A stretch of 64,000 bases of DNA, taken from Alnus glutinosa (lineage: Eukaryota; Streptophyta; Magnoliopsida; Fagales; Betulaceae). Position 1 is the first letter of the stretch. Each line of letters begins with the position of its first letter. Location of the stretch: positions 2,298,501 to 2,362,500 of the forward strand of contig NC_084891.1 in the NCBI RefSeq assembly GCF_958979055.1, given 5' to 3'. Positions 10,975 to 21,227 of the stretch are shown here, in pieces. The notes under the pieces were generated by a model. It was not told the DNA's origin, did no database searches, and worked only from the letters and a program-made list of their open reading frames with translations. Position numbers and translations under genes: made by a program.

Positions 10975-11235
10975 TACAAGTTAGAAGTTCGAATTTATTC
11001 CTAACTGCATGTACAAGTTATTTCTTTCTCTTTCTTTTTCTTCTTTCAACTGGAAAGAATTTGCTTTGCAGAAATTAAATAGTAGGCCATGCAAATTTGT
11101 AGCTTTATTCACCTCAAAAGCACAATTTACTTGCGTTGTAGGCAACTGAATGCCACTTGACTTGCATGCTCTTATTTCAAAGGTTGGATAAGTATAAATC
11201 TCGACTAATTTCCCTCCACAACAACACCAAAAAAA
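10975..11235 (+). repeat. DC1-upstream repeat, copy 2 of 3 (unit A)
   Basis: Reads TAGCTTACAAGTTAGAAGTT, CAACTGGAAAGAATT, GTTGTAGGCAACTGAATGCC and CTCCACAACAACACCAAA. This is nearly the same as the 5' flank of the DC1 gene at 13,200-13,550. It stops where DC1 leader sequence should follow and runs instead into MITE-like sequence. Confidence 0.82.
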
Positions 11236-12948
11236 ACTTCAAATTATAACAAAAACCTATAAAAATAAATATTAAAAAAATATGACAAAAATAAAAAACC
11301 AAGACAATTTATTTTTGTCTTTCATTTTATTTTTTTCGTTTTTAAAATTTTCTTTTCTAAAACTGAATATATATATATATATTGAAAAGCCAATGCGATC
11401 ATTTTATTTTTATTTTAATCATTTTTAATTTTTTTTTTAAACAATTAATTTTGTTTTTAATTTTTAAGTTTTTGTATTGTTTTTTTTTCTCGAATTTATA
11501 GGGATATTTTTGTCTTATTAAACATTTTTTAAGATCATTTTTGTCTTTTTATTGGCTTTGAGAGGAACATTGACATTGTTTTAGAACTTTCGAGGGTAGA
11601 TTAACATAATTGATAATTTAGAGAGACATTGACGATAGAGTGATAGTTTAAAAAATATGTGTATTTTTCTCTTTTCTAAAAGAAAAATCAACTAATAGTT
11701 GTATTGGCCTCGGTTGAGTGAATAGTAATGACTTATGACTTGTATTTTGTGTGACATAATTATGCTTTTTAGAAGAAAAAATTATAAAAAAAAAAAAAAA
11801 TTACAAAACACAAAATATTTATAAATTATTTTTACTTTTAAATAATACCAAATTCACAGCAAATATATATAGTAAATCTTTTTTTTATATATATATACAC
11901 CATAAAAAATAAAAATAAAAAAAATAAAAATAAAAAAATAAAAAAAGATTTGCATTTACCAAACAACACGATTTCTTTCCTACTAGACTCATCTAATTGG
12001 GAATGAAGGAAGATTCTCATTATACTATCCTATTAAAGTCAGAGCATAAAAGAACGTACATAAGACAAAATGTGGGACCCTCGAATTCACTAGACCCTAG
12101 AAAACGACAAATAATCGAACGTATGAGAGAAATTAGACACATAATAATCAAATCTAGAAATATACCATTAAATTTGTAAATTTAATTTAAACGAATTATC
12201 TTTATTATGCATTGCTTGTTAAAGGCATAAAGTTAAGAGAAGTACACATATCTCTTTTAAACTACTATTTAATTGTTAATGTACCTCTAAAATCACTAAT
12301 TGTGTTAATGTCTCCCTCCTTAAACTATCAAACAATGTCAATATGCTACACAATAACAAAAATATCCTTCATAAAATTATAAAAATTCTTAAAACTATAT
12401 AAAAACCAGACAAAAATAAAAAATAAAAAATCATTTTAAGAAAAATTAAAAAATAAAAATAAAAACCAAGGTCTTTTTTTAGGCATTTTTCTCATTTTTT
12501 TCAGTCTTAAAAAAAAAATCATTCTTATTTTTAGTTTTAGTTTTTTTTTTCTCGAATTTATAAGCATATATTCGTCTTATTGAATCTTTTTTATGATTAT
12601 TTTTGTCTTTTTGTTGGCTTTAGGGAGACACTGGCATTTTTTGTTAGTTGAGGGAGACATTGACACAATTTATAGTTTGAGGACACATTAACAATATAGT
12701 GGTAATTTGAATGAAGTATGTACGTAAACTTTTCCCCTTTAAGTTTATCAATATGTCTCACAAACTTTAAATACATAATCTTTCCCTCATAATTAAGAAA
12801 CAAATGTCATTGTATCTCACAAAGTGAAAATAAAACGGGAAAATTTAAATATAGAACTTGAAAAGTACTGTTAAACCACCGATTATTCAAAAAGTTTGAA
12901 TTAAAAGAAAATTATAAATTTGTAAATTTAATTAATACTTTAATACTC

Positions 12949-13012
<64 letters not shown>

Positions 13013-13189
13013 ATTGAATAAGGACCAATATATATGTGAAATATTTATTTAAAATGTGAGGGGAATCACATAAACAAAAGAATTGTGAATTTAATAATCA
13101 ATCAAAATTTAATATCTTAATTAGCAAAAGTAAAGCTTAGAATTGTGAGAAGAAATAAACAATCAAAATTAGAATATACTTTCACCTCC
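11236..13189. other. AT-rich noncoding stretch with MITE copies and a TA tract
   Basis: No gene is seen. It holds a second round of the sequence at 9.4-10.9 kb: ACAAAAACCTATAAAAATAA at about 11,249, MITE right arms near 11,620, and a more complete MITE at about 12,230-12,750. It also has a pure TA tract at 12,954-13,010. Confidence 0.6.
12954..13010. repeat. (TA)n microsatellite
   Basis: About 57 bp of uninterrupted TA. The matching site in unit B (49,191-49,200) has only about five TA units, so the tract length differs greatly between the duplicated units. Confidence 0.95.
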
Positions 13190-13386
13190 TTGGAAGATAT
13201 GTTTAAAGTAGCTTACAAGTTAGAAGTCCGAATTTATTCCTAACCTAACCTGCATATACATACAAAGTTATTTCTTTCTCTTTTTTTTATCTTTTTCTTC
13301 TTTCAACCGGAAAGAATTATTAGCTTTGCAAAAAATAGTGGGGCCCATGCAAAATTAAAGCACAATTTGCTTGCGTTGTAGGCAAC

Positions 13387-13462
<76 letters not shown>

Positions 13463-13695
13463 ACGTACTCCACTTGCTCGATCGCTCTTATTTCAAAGGT
13501 TGTTGGATAAGTAGAAATCTCCACCAAAATTTCCCTCCACAACAACACCAAACAGCTTGCAGTACTACCTACCATTTTTTTTTTTTTTTGTCATTATTAT
13601 TATTATTATTTCCTTTCACAAATCCCAATAATACTAACCACTTCTCCCTCCTTTGTGTGGGTGTACGTCTAAGAGTGGGATCCTTCCTAAGAGAG
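13190..13695 (+). promoter_or_regulatory. 5' flank of DC1 gene copy 1 (upstream repeat copy 3)
   Basis: This is the proximal upstream region of the DC1 gene. It holds the same blocks as the repeats at 8.8 and 11.0 kb, split by a TA tract at 13,390-13,459. A CT-rich leader follows (CTTCTCCCTCCTTTG, then CCTTCCTAAGAGAG) before the ATG at 13,696. The TA tract is about 70 bp here and about 38 bp in copy 2. No clear TATA box can be told apart from the TA repeat itself. Confidence 0.6.
13390..13459. repeat. (TA)n microsatellite in the DC1 upstream region
   Basis: 70 bp of pure TA about 240 bp upstream of the DC1 start codon. It falls between the conserved blocks GGCAACTG and GCCACGTACTCCACTTGC. 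The copy in unit B is about half as long. Confidence 0.95.
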
Positions 13696-15246
13696 ATGGA
13701 CGTCATTGAATCGTTTCTATTCGGTAAATATTATGAGGATGCAGACGTGTACGCAGGATGGGTGGATGAAGATAAGAAAGTTGTTTGTACGACGTGCCTG
13801 AAACCGATATCGGGTGCCGCTTTTTATTACGGGGGTAGAGAGCTGTTCTTTCACATATCATGCCTCAATGCACCCGCCAAAGACAAAGACCTTATGTTAC
13901 ACTTCGGCCAGAAGAAGCATGGTGGCATGATGTTCACAGAAGAAGTGAAAAATGAAGGCAAGGAGGACTTTGTTTGCTTCGGGTGCGAGAAGCCAGTATT
14001 TGGTCCCGGATACAAATGCTCCACCTCCTCTCAATGCAATTTGGCCCTCCATCAATCATGCGGGGATCTGCCTCCCGAGATACAACAACACCCCTTCCAC
14101 TCAAACCACACCCTTGTTCTTGAGGAGTGGTCAAAGAAAATATATTGTAATGCTTGCGGTAAAAATTGCGATGCATACCCCTTCTACAATTGCAATGAGT
14201 GCAATTTCAATCTTGATTTCGTATGTGCTACCCGCCCGCGAATTATTAATATTCAGGATTGCCAGCATGCATTCAACTACTTCTATAGTCAGATTCAATT
14301 CACTTGTCAAGCTTGTGGTGAAGAAGGCAAGGAGTTAGCCTCGCAATGTAGCATCTGTCAACTCTTAATTCACGGCGAATGTGTTCGATTTCCACGAACC
14401 ATCTGGATTACAAATCATGATCACTCACTCTCTCTCACCTATTCTCTTCGTCAAGTCAAAGAGCACATCAATGTGTTTTGTATGCTCTGCTATGAAAAGG
14501 TGAAGACAAAGTATGCAGCCTATTATTGTCAAGAATGTGGTTACATGGCCCACTTGGCCTGTGCATTTGAATATAAAAAAAGTGCACATCTCATGTGGCT
14601 GCCTGAGAAATCCATTGATTTAGCAACTAATGTTACAGAAGAGGTTGAAGGGGCTGAGAAGATACAACATTTTAGCCATCACCATGATTTAATTCTTAGC
14701 AATAAGGAGCTCGTGGAAGATATACTTTGTGATGGTTGTCTAGAATTAATCTCCCCCCCGTTCTACAGTTGTTTTCTATGCAATTTCTTTCTCCACAGTA
14801 GATGTGCTCAACTACCAAGAAAGAAGGGATTGTTCTTTTTTCACCAACACCAGCTCACTCTTATCCCACGTGACTCTTACTATTCTGGATTGATCCGTTG
14901 TAATGCTTGTGAACGTCTCAGCAATGGTTTTGGCTATAGATGTGACACGTGTCATTTGACGTTTGACCTTCAATGCTGTTCACTTTCGCAAATCCTAAAA
15001 CATAAAGGTCATCAACACTCCCTCTTTCTTGCTATTAATTCTAATAGAAGATGCCATGTTTGTAATTACGCTTCTGCCAGGAAACCTAACATATTTGTAT
15101 GCATTAATTGCGATTTCGCCTTGGGTCTCGAATGTGCAACTCTTCCGCTCGTAGCTAGGCACAAATATGACGATCATCTCCTTGAGCTCACCTGCAGTGT
15201 TGAAGCTCATTGTGAAGAATACTATTGTTTAATTTGCGAAAAATAA
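13696..15246 (+). CDS. DC1-domain (Cys/His-rich C1-like) protein, copy 1, with early stop
   Basis: DC1 proteins are plant-specific, mostly cytosolic or nuclear zinc-binding proteins often linked to stress, defence and hormone responses; no catalytic role is known. The start is the ATG in AAGAGAGATGGACGTC, matched in copy 2 (49,864). The open frame itself extends further upstream, to about 13,474, but that part is noncoding in copy 2. The product is 516 residues and has repeated CxxC...C...HxxC modules: CTTC, CLGC-type, CNACGKNCDAYPFYNCNEC, CQACGEEGKELASQCSIC, CMLCYEK, CDGCLELISPPFYSC, CNACERLSNGFGYRCDTC, CHVCNYASARK. It ends at TAA (15,244-15,246) where copy 2 has GAA. The frame then stays open to 15,537, so the stop probably removed the last 97 residues. 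Neighbours on the same strand: DC1 remnant upstream, small membrane protein downstream. Confidence 0.86.
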   Translation: MDVIESFLFGKYYEDADVYAGWVDEDKKVVCTTCLKPISGAAFYYGGRELFFHISCLNAPAKDKDLMLHFGQKKHGGMMFTEEVKNEGKEDFVCFGCEKPVFGPGYKCSTSSQCNLALHQSCGDLPPEIQQHPFHSNHTLVLEEWSKKIYCNACGKNCDAYPFYNCNECNFNLDFVCATRPRIINIQDCQHAFNYFYSQIQFTCQACGEEGKELASQCSICQLLIHGECVRFPRTIWITNHDHSLSLTYSLRQVKEHINVFCMLCYEKVKTKYAAYYCQECGYMAHLACAFEYKKSAHLMWLPEKSIDLATNVTEEVEGAEKIQHFSHHHDLILSNKELVEDILCDGCLELISPPFYSCFLCNFFLHSRCAQLPRKKGLFFFHQHQLTLIPRDSYYSGLIRCNACERLSNGFGYRCDTCHLTFDLQCCSLSQILKHKGHQHSLFLAINSNRRCHVCNYASARKPNIFVCINCDFALGLECATLPLVARHKYDDHLLELTCSVEAHCEEYYCLICEK

Positions 15247-15537
15247 AGAGATCCCAAAAGCTGGTTCTATTATTGTACAGAATGCGACTTTCCTGCTCAT
15301 CTCCATTGCGTTTTAGGCAAATATTCACACTTTAAGTTTGGAAAGTATACTTTCACATTCAAAGATGAACACCAACACCCTCTCACTTTTGTCCCAAAGA
15401 CTAAGTCCTATTCTCCGTGTGATGCTTGTGGTGAGACTTTCAATGGCATGGCCCTAGAATGCACTCAATGCAAATTTAATGTCCACGACTCTCATTCGTG
15501 TGTCAACAAAATAACGGAGAAAATCACTTCGAAGTGA
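15247..15537 (+). pseudogene. readable C-terminal tail of DC1 copy 1 beyond the stop
   Basis: In frame with the preceding gene and free of stops for 96 codons before TGA at 15,535-15,537. It encodes the remaining modules (YYCTECDFPAHLHC, then SYSPCDACGETFNGMALECT), matching the C-terminus of copy 2. An open tail after a single nonsense change implies a recent lesion, or a base-call error at 15,244. Confidence 0.85.
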
Positions 15538-16076
15538 TGATTGGAGGAAGCCTACAACATATAGCCTTAAACTCACTCAAGGCACGGAAATTTCAGAGTT
15601 TACTGCTATCTACCATAAAACTCTATCTATTTTCTGAGAGGTTTGGTTATATCTTTAATTATCTAAGTTTGGGAAAATAAAATTTATTCAAGAACTTGTC
15701 ATTATGTATTGTATATTGTGCTTATGCATATGGAGTTTGTTGATGCATTATATTAATGGGAATTATGTTTCTCTTCACCGTCAATGTTGCTTCAAAATAG
15801 TGTTCACAACATCAATGACGATCGATTTACACCTTTGAATTAAAAAAAAAAAAAAACCTCTTGAATATATACCCAAAGACGTCCTGCTATTATAAAAGAA
15901 TCATGGGATTCCTTACTATTATTCAACACATGACACTTGTCCAGCTACAGCAACAAGCTACAGCCACGTACACAGCAACTATATACCTGGCAATTCTGCC
16001 GCTTAATTTAAAGCAACACAAATACGAGCAAGCACCCAGAAAAGGCGAGAGATCGAGAGAGAGAGAGAAAGAGATC
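15538..16076. other. DC1 3' flank and small-protein promoter/leader (unit A)
   Basis: Contains the DC1 3' flank, an A-tract near 15,842-15,856, the TATA-like box at 15,891 and a purine-rich leader (GAGAGATCGAGAGAG) leading into the ATG at 16,077. It is closely matched by 51,715-52,283. Confidence 0.65.
15891..15898 (+). promoter_or_regulatory. TATA box, small membrane-protein gene copy 1
   Basis: TATAAAAG lies 186 bp upstream of the ATG. It is kept at the same place in copy 2 (52,088) and in the older remnants (near 5,502 and 42,789), in the context of GACGCC/GTCC followed by TATTATAAAAGA. Confidence 0.55.
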
Positions 16077-16358
16077 ATGGGAGGGGAGGAGGAGTGGAGG
16101 AAAAATGCAGAAACCCACAAAATGAGTCCGGAGGAAGTAAAAGCCGCCGGAGTGGAGGGCTCCAAAAGGCCACCCAGTCACCAACCAGGCGGAGTACTGC
16201 ACCAGAGGCGCACTTTTCCTTACAGCTATACCACCATGGCCATTGGGGGCCTCCTTATCGCTGGCGCCATCGGATACTTCACCTTATACGTCAAAAAAAA
16301 AACCCGAAGCCACCGCCGGAGACGTGGCCAAGGTGGCTGTGGGAGCCGCCAAACCTGA
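16077..16358 (+). CDS. small single-pass membrane protein, copy 1, C-terminus frameshifted
   Basis: Plant-conserved small protein of unknown function. Residues 1-49 are polar (MGGEEEWRKNAETHKMSPEE, then KRPP and [13 protein letters not shown]). A hydrophobic segment follows at about 51-70 ([19 protein letters not shown]), then KKK. Copy 2 has a nine-base A/G run after GTC; here it is ten A. The extra base turns the conserved tail into an Arg-rich run and stops at 16,356-16,358. In the ancestral frame the gene would end with TAG at 16,378-16,380. The tail PEDTRxRK seen in copy 2 is therefore lost. It lies between DC1 (same strand) and TM9SF (convergent). The family memory is my own; the frameshift is seen by comparing copies. 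Confidence 0.72.
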   Translation: MGGEEEWRKNAETHKMSPEEVKAAGVEGSKRPPSHQPGGVLHQRRTFPYSYTTMAIGGLLIAGAIGYFTLYVKKKTRSHRRRRGQGGCGSRQT

Positions 16359-16380
16359 GGACACTCGGCCAAGGAAGTAG

Positions 16381-17512
16381 CTAGATCGAGCTGCTAGTGG
16401 CTGTCTACGTGTACGTGTGAGGGTTTAATTTGCTTGTAAAAATGTTTGTTAATTAGTGGACTCTGCGCAGGTTTTTCTTGGGTAAAAGGAATATATATAT
16501 ATATATATATATATATCTGCTTACAATAGTTGCCGGCCACTTGTACAAGAATTTGCAACTAGCGATGGAATTGGAATTTCTTCCAATGCCAAAACTTTCT
16601 TCTTGGTCATACTTGCTTTCAAATGTTTATCATATTGGGCTCTTCACTCTTGGCCCAATATAACCCAGCAATTTCAATCCAATCTTTAGTTTTGGGGATC
16701 AATTTTATTGAATGGGGTTTCAGGGGAATGGAGGTTTAACTTAGATTGAATCCCTCGAGAGAGTTTTGTGAGAATGGAGAAGGATACCATCAATTGTTTT
16801 CAATTTATGTCCATAACGTGGCTGATGCTTTTACGACCCAATACTCTCACAGAAGCATACATCTCTCACAACAATAATTAATAATTGCACTTGCCTTCCT
16901 CAATAACGCGAAAATAGTTCTTCTCTCTTTTGTCCATTCGTCGACAGCATCCTAATTTTTATTCATTTCTAGACTGAAAACCAATCCAGAGACCAACCCA
17001 ATGAAATTACCGTAGCCCTAAATTCTAATCACTTAAAACATCCTCATGTATCATTCAAAAGAAGTAAACAAAACAGGTTGCCTAGGTGTATTTCATTGTA
17101 AGCTTTATTAATTCCTACCAAATGCTCCATAATTTACCACTCACCCTGCAAGGTTACCTTCCCGCGTTTCTCTGCTTTGGACGTGCTTTTCTGGTTAAAA
17201 GATTTCGCTTCCCAATCTTCTGGGATGCACAGCAGGACTACTAAGAAAAAACAGCAAATATATAATGTCAATCTTACTCAAAAATCTACACAAGTCCGGC
17301 TACCAAAAATCTAGGAGAATCTTCTTTAAAAATTAAACAAATAAAAGCTACTGTAACAGCCAAGTCATGCCCATCCTCTTCACAATTCAAAATTGAGTAG
17401 TGTGTTACATCTGGAAGGGAAAATGGTACCTTAATTGTAAATCTTACAAAGATAAGTTTTTTTGCAGCCTTTTAAAGAAAATGACCATCGAACAAACCTG
17501 ATCACACTTATT
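16381..17512. other. 3' flanks of small-protein and TM9SF copies; about 500 bp unique to unit A
   Basis: From 16,381 to about 16,695 the sequence matches unit B, apart from a TA tract at 16,490-16,516. From about 16,696 to 17,190 there is no counterpart in B, which reads directly from CAATCTTTAGTTTT to CCGGTTAAAAGATTTTGC. The unique piece has no ORF of note. Matching resumes into the TM9SF 3' flank. Confidence 0.7.
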
Positions 17513-19834
17513 AGTAAATCCAATGGTACCGGTTAGAACAAAAAATGCATACGAGGCAATTAGCATGTATCCAAAGTAAAATATCGCCGAGACCAGCTTT
17601 GTGATTTCAAGCTTAGTGAAGAAGTAGAATGTTGCATAGATGAAAAGGTACAGTGCAGATTGCAGAAGAGCCTGATGTAAGGTATGACCTCCACCACCAC
17701 AGATAGCCCTCACTGCACAGTTGCAAGTAGCAGAGCACCACGGTTATTTCAGCGCAAGTCACAATGAGGATGGTGAAGACCAAGAAGAGAAAACCGAAGA
17801 TGTAGTAGAACTGATTCAGCCAGATTGAGGTCAGGATGAAGAAAAGTTCGATGAAAACTGCCCCAAATGCGAGTATTCCTCCAATCAAAATCGAAAATGC
17901 CGGGTTCATATACCAGGCCTGCTCAGGAATCTACCTCGGGATTTTATTTGTCTTCACGGGATCCTCGATTGCTGGTTTCTTGAACCCAACATAGCCACCC
18001 ACAAACACAAGTGGGACTGAAATCCCAAACCATAAGAAGATCAGAGCAAACATGGTACCAAATGGCACAGCCCCAGATGATTTCTGTCCCCATATGAGAG
18101 CATTTAAGACAGAAAATGGCGGAGACGATCGCTGGGAACATTACTGCAGTCCTGAAAGCAATTCTCTTCCATTCTGTCCCTTTAAACATCTTGTATAAAC
18201 GGGCAGAGGTGTAACCAGCAAAAAGACCCATGAAGACCCAAAGCAAGAGCATGGCTGTCATGAGACCACCCCGGTTAGAGGGGGAAAGGAAGCCTAGGAT
18301 GGCAAAGATCATGGTCACCAGTATCATCCCGAAAAACTGAACACCAGTTCCAACATAGACACAGAGCAGGTCTGAATTATTTGGGGTCCTGAAGACATCC
18401 CCATGCACGAGCTTCCAACCCGTCTCTTCTTGGGCTTCTTCTTGGGTCACAAGCTCATTGTACTTGGAGATGTCACGGTAAAGTGTTCGTAGCATTATCA
18501 TTGCCACCATGCCCGAGAGAAAGAGAACAATCATCAAAGAATTGACAATTGAAAACCAGTGAATCTGGTCATCGCTCATTAGAAGATAGGCATCCCATCT
18601 AGATGCGCACTTCACATCACTCTCCTGAAAGGTTGAGATGAGAGAGAAAATTATAAATAATGATAGCAACCCAGTCATAAAAAGGACCAAGTAAGTTCAA
18701 GAGTACCCATTAGTGTTCAGCTAATAGGAAAATGATGATGATGACTATAAAAGAAATTTAATGATCAATAGAAAAATGTTAAAAGTAAAGCTATAATTCA
18801 AAATAGGAGAGTACCTGGAAATCAACATCATAAGTGAATATAATCTCTTTTTTCTCTTCAACCACTTGAGGGGAGTTGGAATTAACAACTGTGTGTTTTG
18901 CATGAGGATCACAGGTTGTTAAACGATTCTTCCCATCCCACTTCCCTTCATATTCATGTTTAACACTGTATTTATCCAGCAACCAAGTAACATAACTACG
19001 GGATCCAAGACTCAGCGAGGTATCATTTAGTAAGAAAGAAGGGACCCAGAAAAAAAAAAAAATTACCTAAATGGTTTAGCCTCAAAACCCACAATTCTTG
19101 CAGAGTCGGTTTGCAAATCTCTATGAAACTTCACAGTAAATGCCGAGTGGTTGTGGATAAAATACTTTTCACCCTTGCTCTGTTCACAGTCATTTAAAGT
19201 AAGAAAAAGAAAAAACTTGCACATTCCCAAGAAAATACATTAATCCTAATAAATAAAGCATATACCCCAGCAAATTGGCCTTTGAGCCCAACAAAAAAGC
19301 CAAGCTGATAAACAGTAGGAGATTCCTGATCCAGCCTTCGTGTGGAAACAACCAGCGGGAGATTATCAAGGATCCTGTCACATGCATGGAAGATCCATTA
19401 ACAGAATGCAACTTCAAAGCAGATCAAACAGACATAAGCAAATATATATTGACATTAATTAATCCCATACATATTGACCCGATACTCATCATTGATTTTC
19501 TCTTTAAATTCCTTTGCCGATTTGGCATCAAGTATAATAACCCGTTTCAACAACATTGCACATTTGTGGTTCTCGCATTCCGAACTGCCACCAAAAAAGA
19601 TTAGACAAATATGTATGGGATTAATTAATTATTTTCTAGAAAAAGTAAATAATCATGGCATTATAAAGCAGTTTTAACCTCACACAAATATAATAAAAAC
19701 TCGCCACATAGGGGGAGTTTTCAATACGATCACCTCGAAGGCTCGAAGTACTTCCCCAAGATTCTCTGCACTGTCAACTATCTTTTCAGGCCGAGGATAA
19801 GGAAGATAATAATATGAGTAAGGAAGATAATTAA
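17513..19834 (-). pseudogene. TM9SF/endomembrane protein pseudogene, copy 1
   Basis: Nearly identical to the intact gene in unit B but broken many times. Seen by direct comparison: a deletion of about 49 bp at 17,516 removes the C-terminus with its KID Golgi-retention tail; an inserted ATTGCAG-type 7-mer near 17,656; CAG to TAG at 17,931-17,933; a 2-bp deletion near 18,110; an 8-bp duplication in exon 2 at 19,741-19,748; and the exon 2 donor changed from GT to GC at 19,703-19,704. Exon 2 is cut at about 19,834 by the LTR of the Tat-like element. Exon 1 and the promoter are absent from the window on this side. It is convergent with the small-protein gene. Not expected to make a functional nine-TM protein. 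Confidence 0.93.
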
Positions 19835-20794
19835 TATTGGTACAGTTTCCGGTATGGTGACGTGTCGCCTGGTTATTCGCTGCTGGGTTCTGATCTACTA
19901 CTTCAATCCTGCAAAAAGAACAAACAACTCGTCGGAGGTGCCGACTACGCCCACTCCGATGCCTAAGTCAGTTTAAATCAATTTTCTGCAGAGTATTCTC
20001 AATCTTAATCTCAAGAGCTTAGAGAATTCGTTTTTTCATACCTGGTGTGACGGTCTTATTTATAGGCCGGACTTTCTTGACTCCTAGTTAGATTAGGAGT
20101 TTGAGTCCTAGCTTGGTTGAACTTTAACCATATCTTCAGGGAATTCGAATGGGAGTGTAGAGTCCGAAGTTGATTGCGTTTGTACCTCTTTAAACTTGAT
20201 TCCGTATCAATAACTATCTTATCCCATAAATTATGGAATTGTGGTTTATCCCTGATCTTCTGGGATTCTATCCTTATCGCATTCTAAGACGAATGTGGCA
20301 CATTTTAGAAGACTGCGGCACATGTCAGCCAACCTCCGAGGTGATGATACCCGAGATATGTTCGCTCCGACTTGGAGATCTCGGGATATCGCCGCACCAT
20401 AACAGGGTTGTGTAAGGCCGAGATGTCGTTACTCCGAGACGTTGTCACATCGAATTGATATCACCCCGAGGTGATATCACACCGACTCGGTATCATCCCG
20501 AGGCGTTATTACTCCGAGACACAAATATCCGAGATATGTTCGCTCCGTTTAGACTAGGAGATCCCAGGATATTTTATATACCGTAACCTGGAATGTTAAG
20601 ACCGAGACATCGTTATACCTCCGAGATGTCTCTATACCTCCGAGATGTCTTTATACTTCCGAGATGTCTTTATACCTCCGAGATGTCTTTATACCTAGAC
20701 GATCTTTTCTCTGCTGGGCGGAACAAATGTCCGAGACATAACTCCGAGATGTCTTTAAATCCACGTGTCTCTAAGGTTGATTTTATCCCTAACA
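19835..20794 (-). repeat. 3' LTR of the Tat-like element
   Basis: On the minus strand it begins TGTTAGGGATAAAATC at 20,794. It is preceded by a purine tract (AGAGAATTAGGGGGGTAAC) typical of a polypurine tract. It ends near 19,835 at CTGTACCAATA, where CA may have decayed to TA. A TATA box reads TATAAATA on the minus strand at 20,057-20,064. About 960 bp. No partner LTR remains, so age and target duplication cannot be read. Confidence 0.8.
20599..20700. repeat. 19-bp tandem repeat in the LTR U3
   Basis: Five copies of a unit near CCGAGATGTCTTTATACCT, with single-base changes. Scattered CCGAG-rich copies continue across 20,420-20,770. They lie upstream of the TATA box on the element's own strand, where U3 enhancer repeats would lie. 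Confidence 0.88.
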
Positions 20795-21227
20795 GTTACC
20801 CCCCTAATTCTCTGATTTCATAAATAAATGAAAATAAGAGAATTATTTTCCGTCTGCCAACCTGTACCTGCTACTGTGAAGGGCGCGTCTTTTCAACAGT
20901 TCAAACATTTAAATCTTACCGCTTCTTTTTCTAATGACGACATCAGCTCTGTACCGCCGCCCTTTGTCATCATGAAACGGTACTGTCGAGGTAGAGCATT
21001 TAATTCTGGAATACGGAAGGCGCGCCTTTTCAACTTCGGAAATTTTGAAATGATGGCGCCTTTTGGTATTTCAGACACGTAGGGGAGGGGGTATTTAAAG
21101 TTTTGAATACTTTTACTGTTCATTCTTTGACATTCACTTATTCTCTCTCTCGATCCTCCATTGTCGCCTTCTTCCTCAACTCTTTTCTTTCTCTGTATCC
21201 TCTACTTCTTCTTTTCTTCTTTCTTCC
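20795..21227 (+). promoter_or_regulatory. polypurine tract and upstream region of the antisense ORF
   Basis: After the PPT at 20,795-20,815 (pyrimidine-rich on the plus strand) the region carries two related blocks with GGGCGCGTCTTTTCAAC and AGGCGCGCCTTTTCAAC. A TATA-like TATTTAAA follows at 21,092-21,099, then a CT-rich leader up to the ATG at 21,228. This looks like a separate plus-strand promoter for the antisense ORF; that role is inferred. Confidence 0.5.

Larger units (their letters stand above)
3303..19834. repeat. segmental duplication unit A
   Basis: This stretch is colinear with unit B (41,055 to about 55,650). Anchors are: CATGGTCCTTTATCG at 3,303 and 41,055; DC1 remnants at 4.0 and 41.8 kb; the MITE at 8,164 and 44,325; DC1 start codons at 13,696 and 49,864; small-protein starts at 16,077 and 52,284; and the TM9SF genes. 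Homology stops in TM9SF exon 2 at about 19,830, where an LTR begins. Unit A differs by a 216-bp MITE, a LINE fragment and about 500 bp at 16.69-17.19 kb. Confidence 0.93.

Noticed and set aside
13303-13575. Minus-strand ORF with a Tyr-Ile repeat
   Set aside because: It is a translation of the TA microsatellite in the DC1 upstream region; the shorter TA tract in unit B changes it freely.
13474-13695. Longer N-terminus for DC1 copy 1
   Set aside because: The extra frame crosses the leader and TA-flanking sequence and is not kept in copy 2, whose conserved start is the ATG equivalent to 13,696.
20593-20823. ORF with repeated SLYLRD-like motifs
   Set aside because: Translation of the 19-bp tandem repeats in the LTR, which run on the opposite strand to the element's own transcription.
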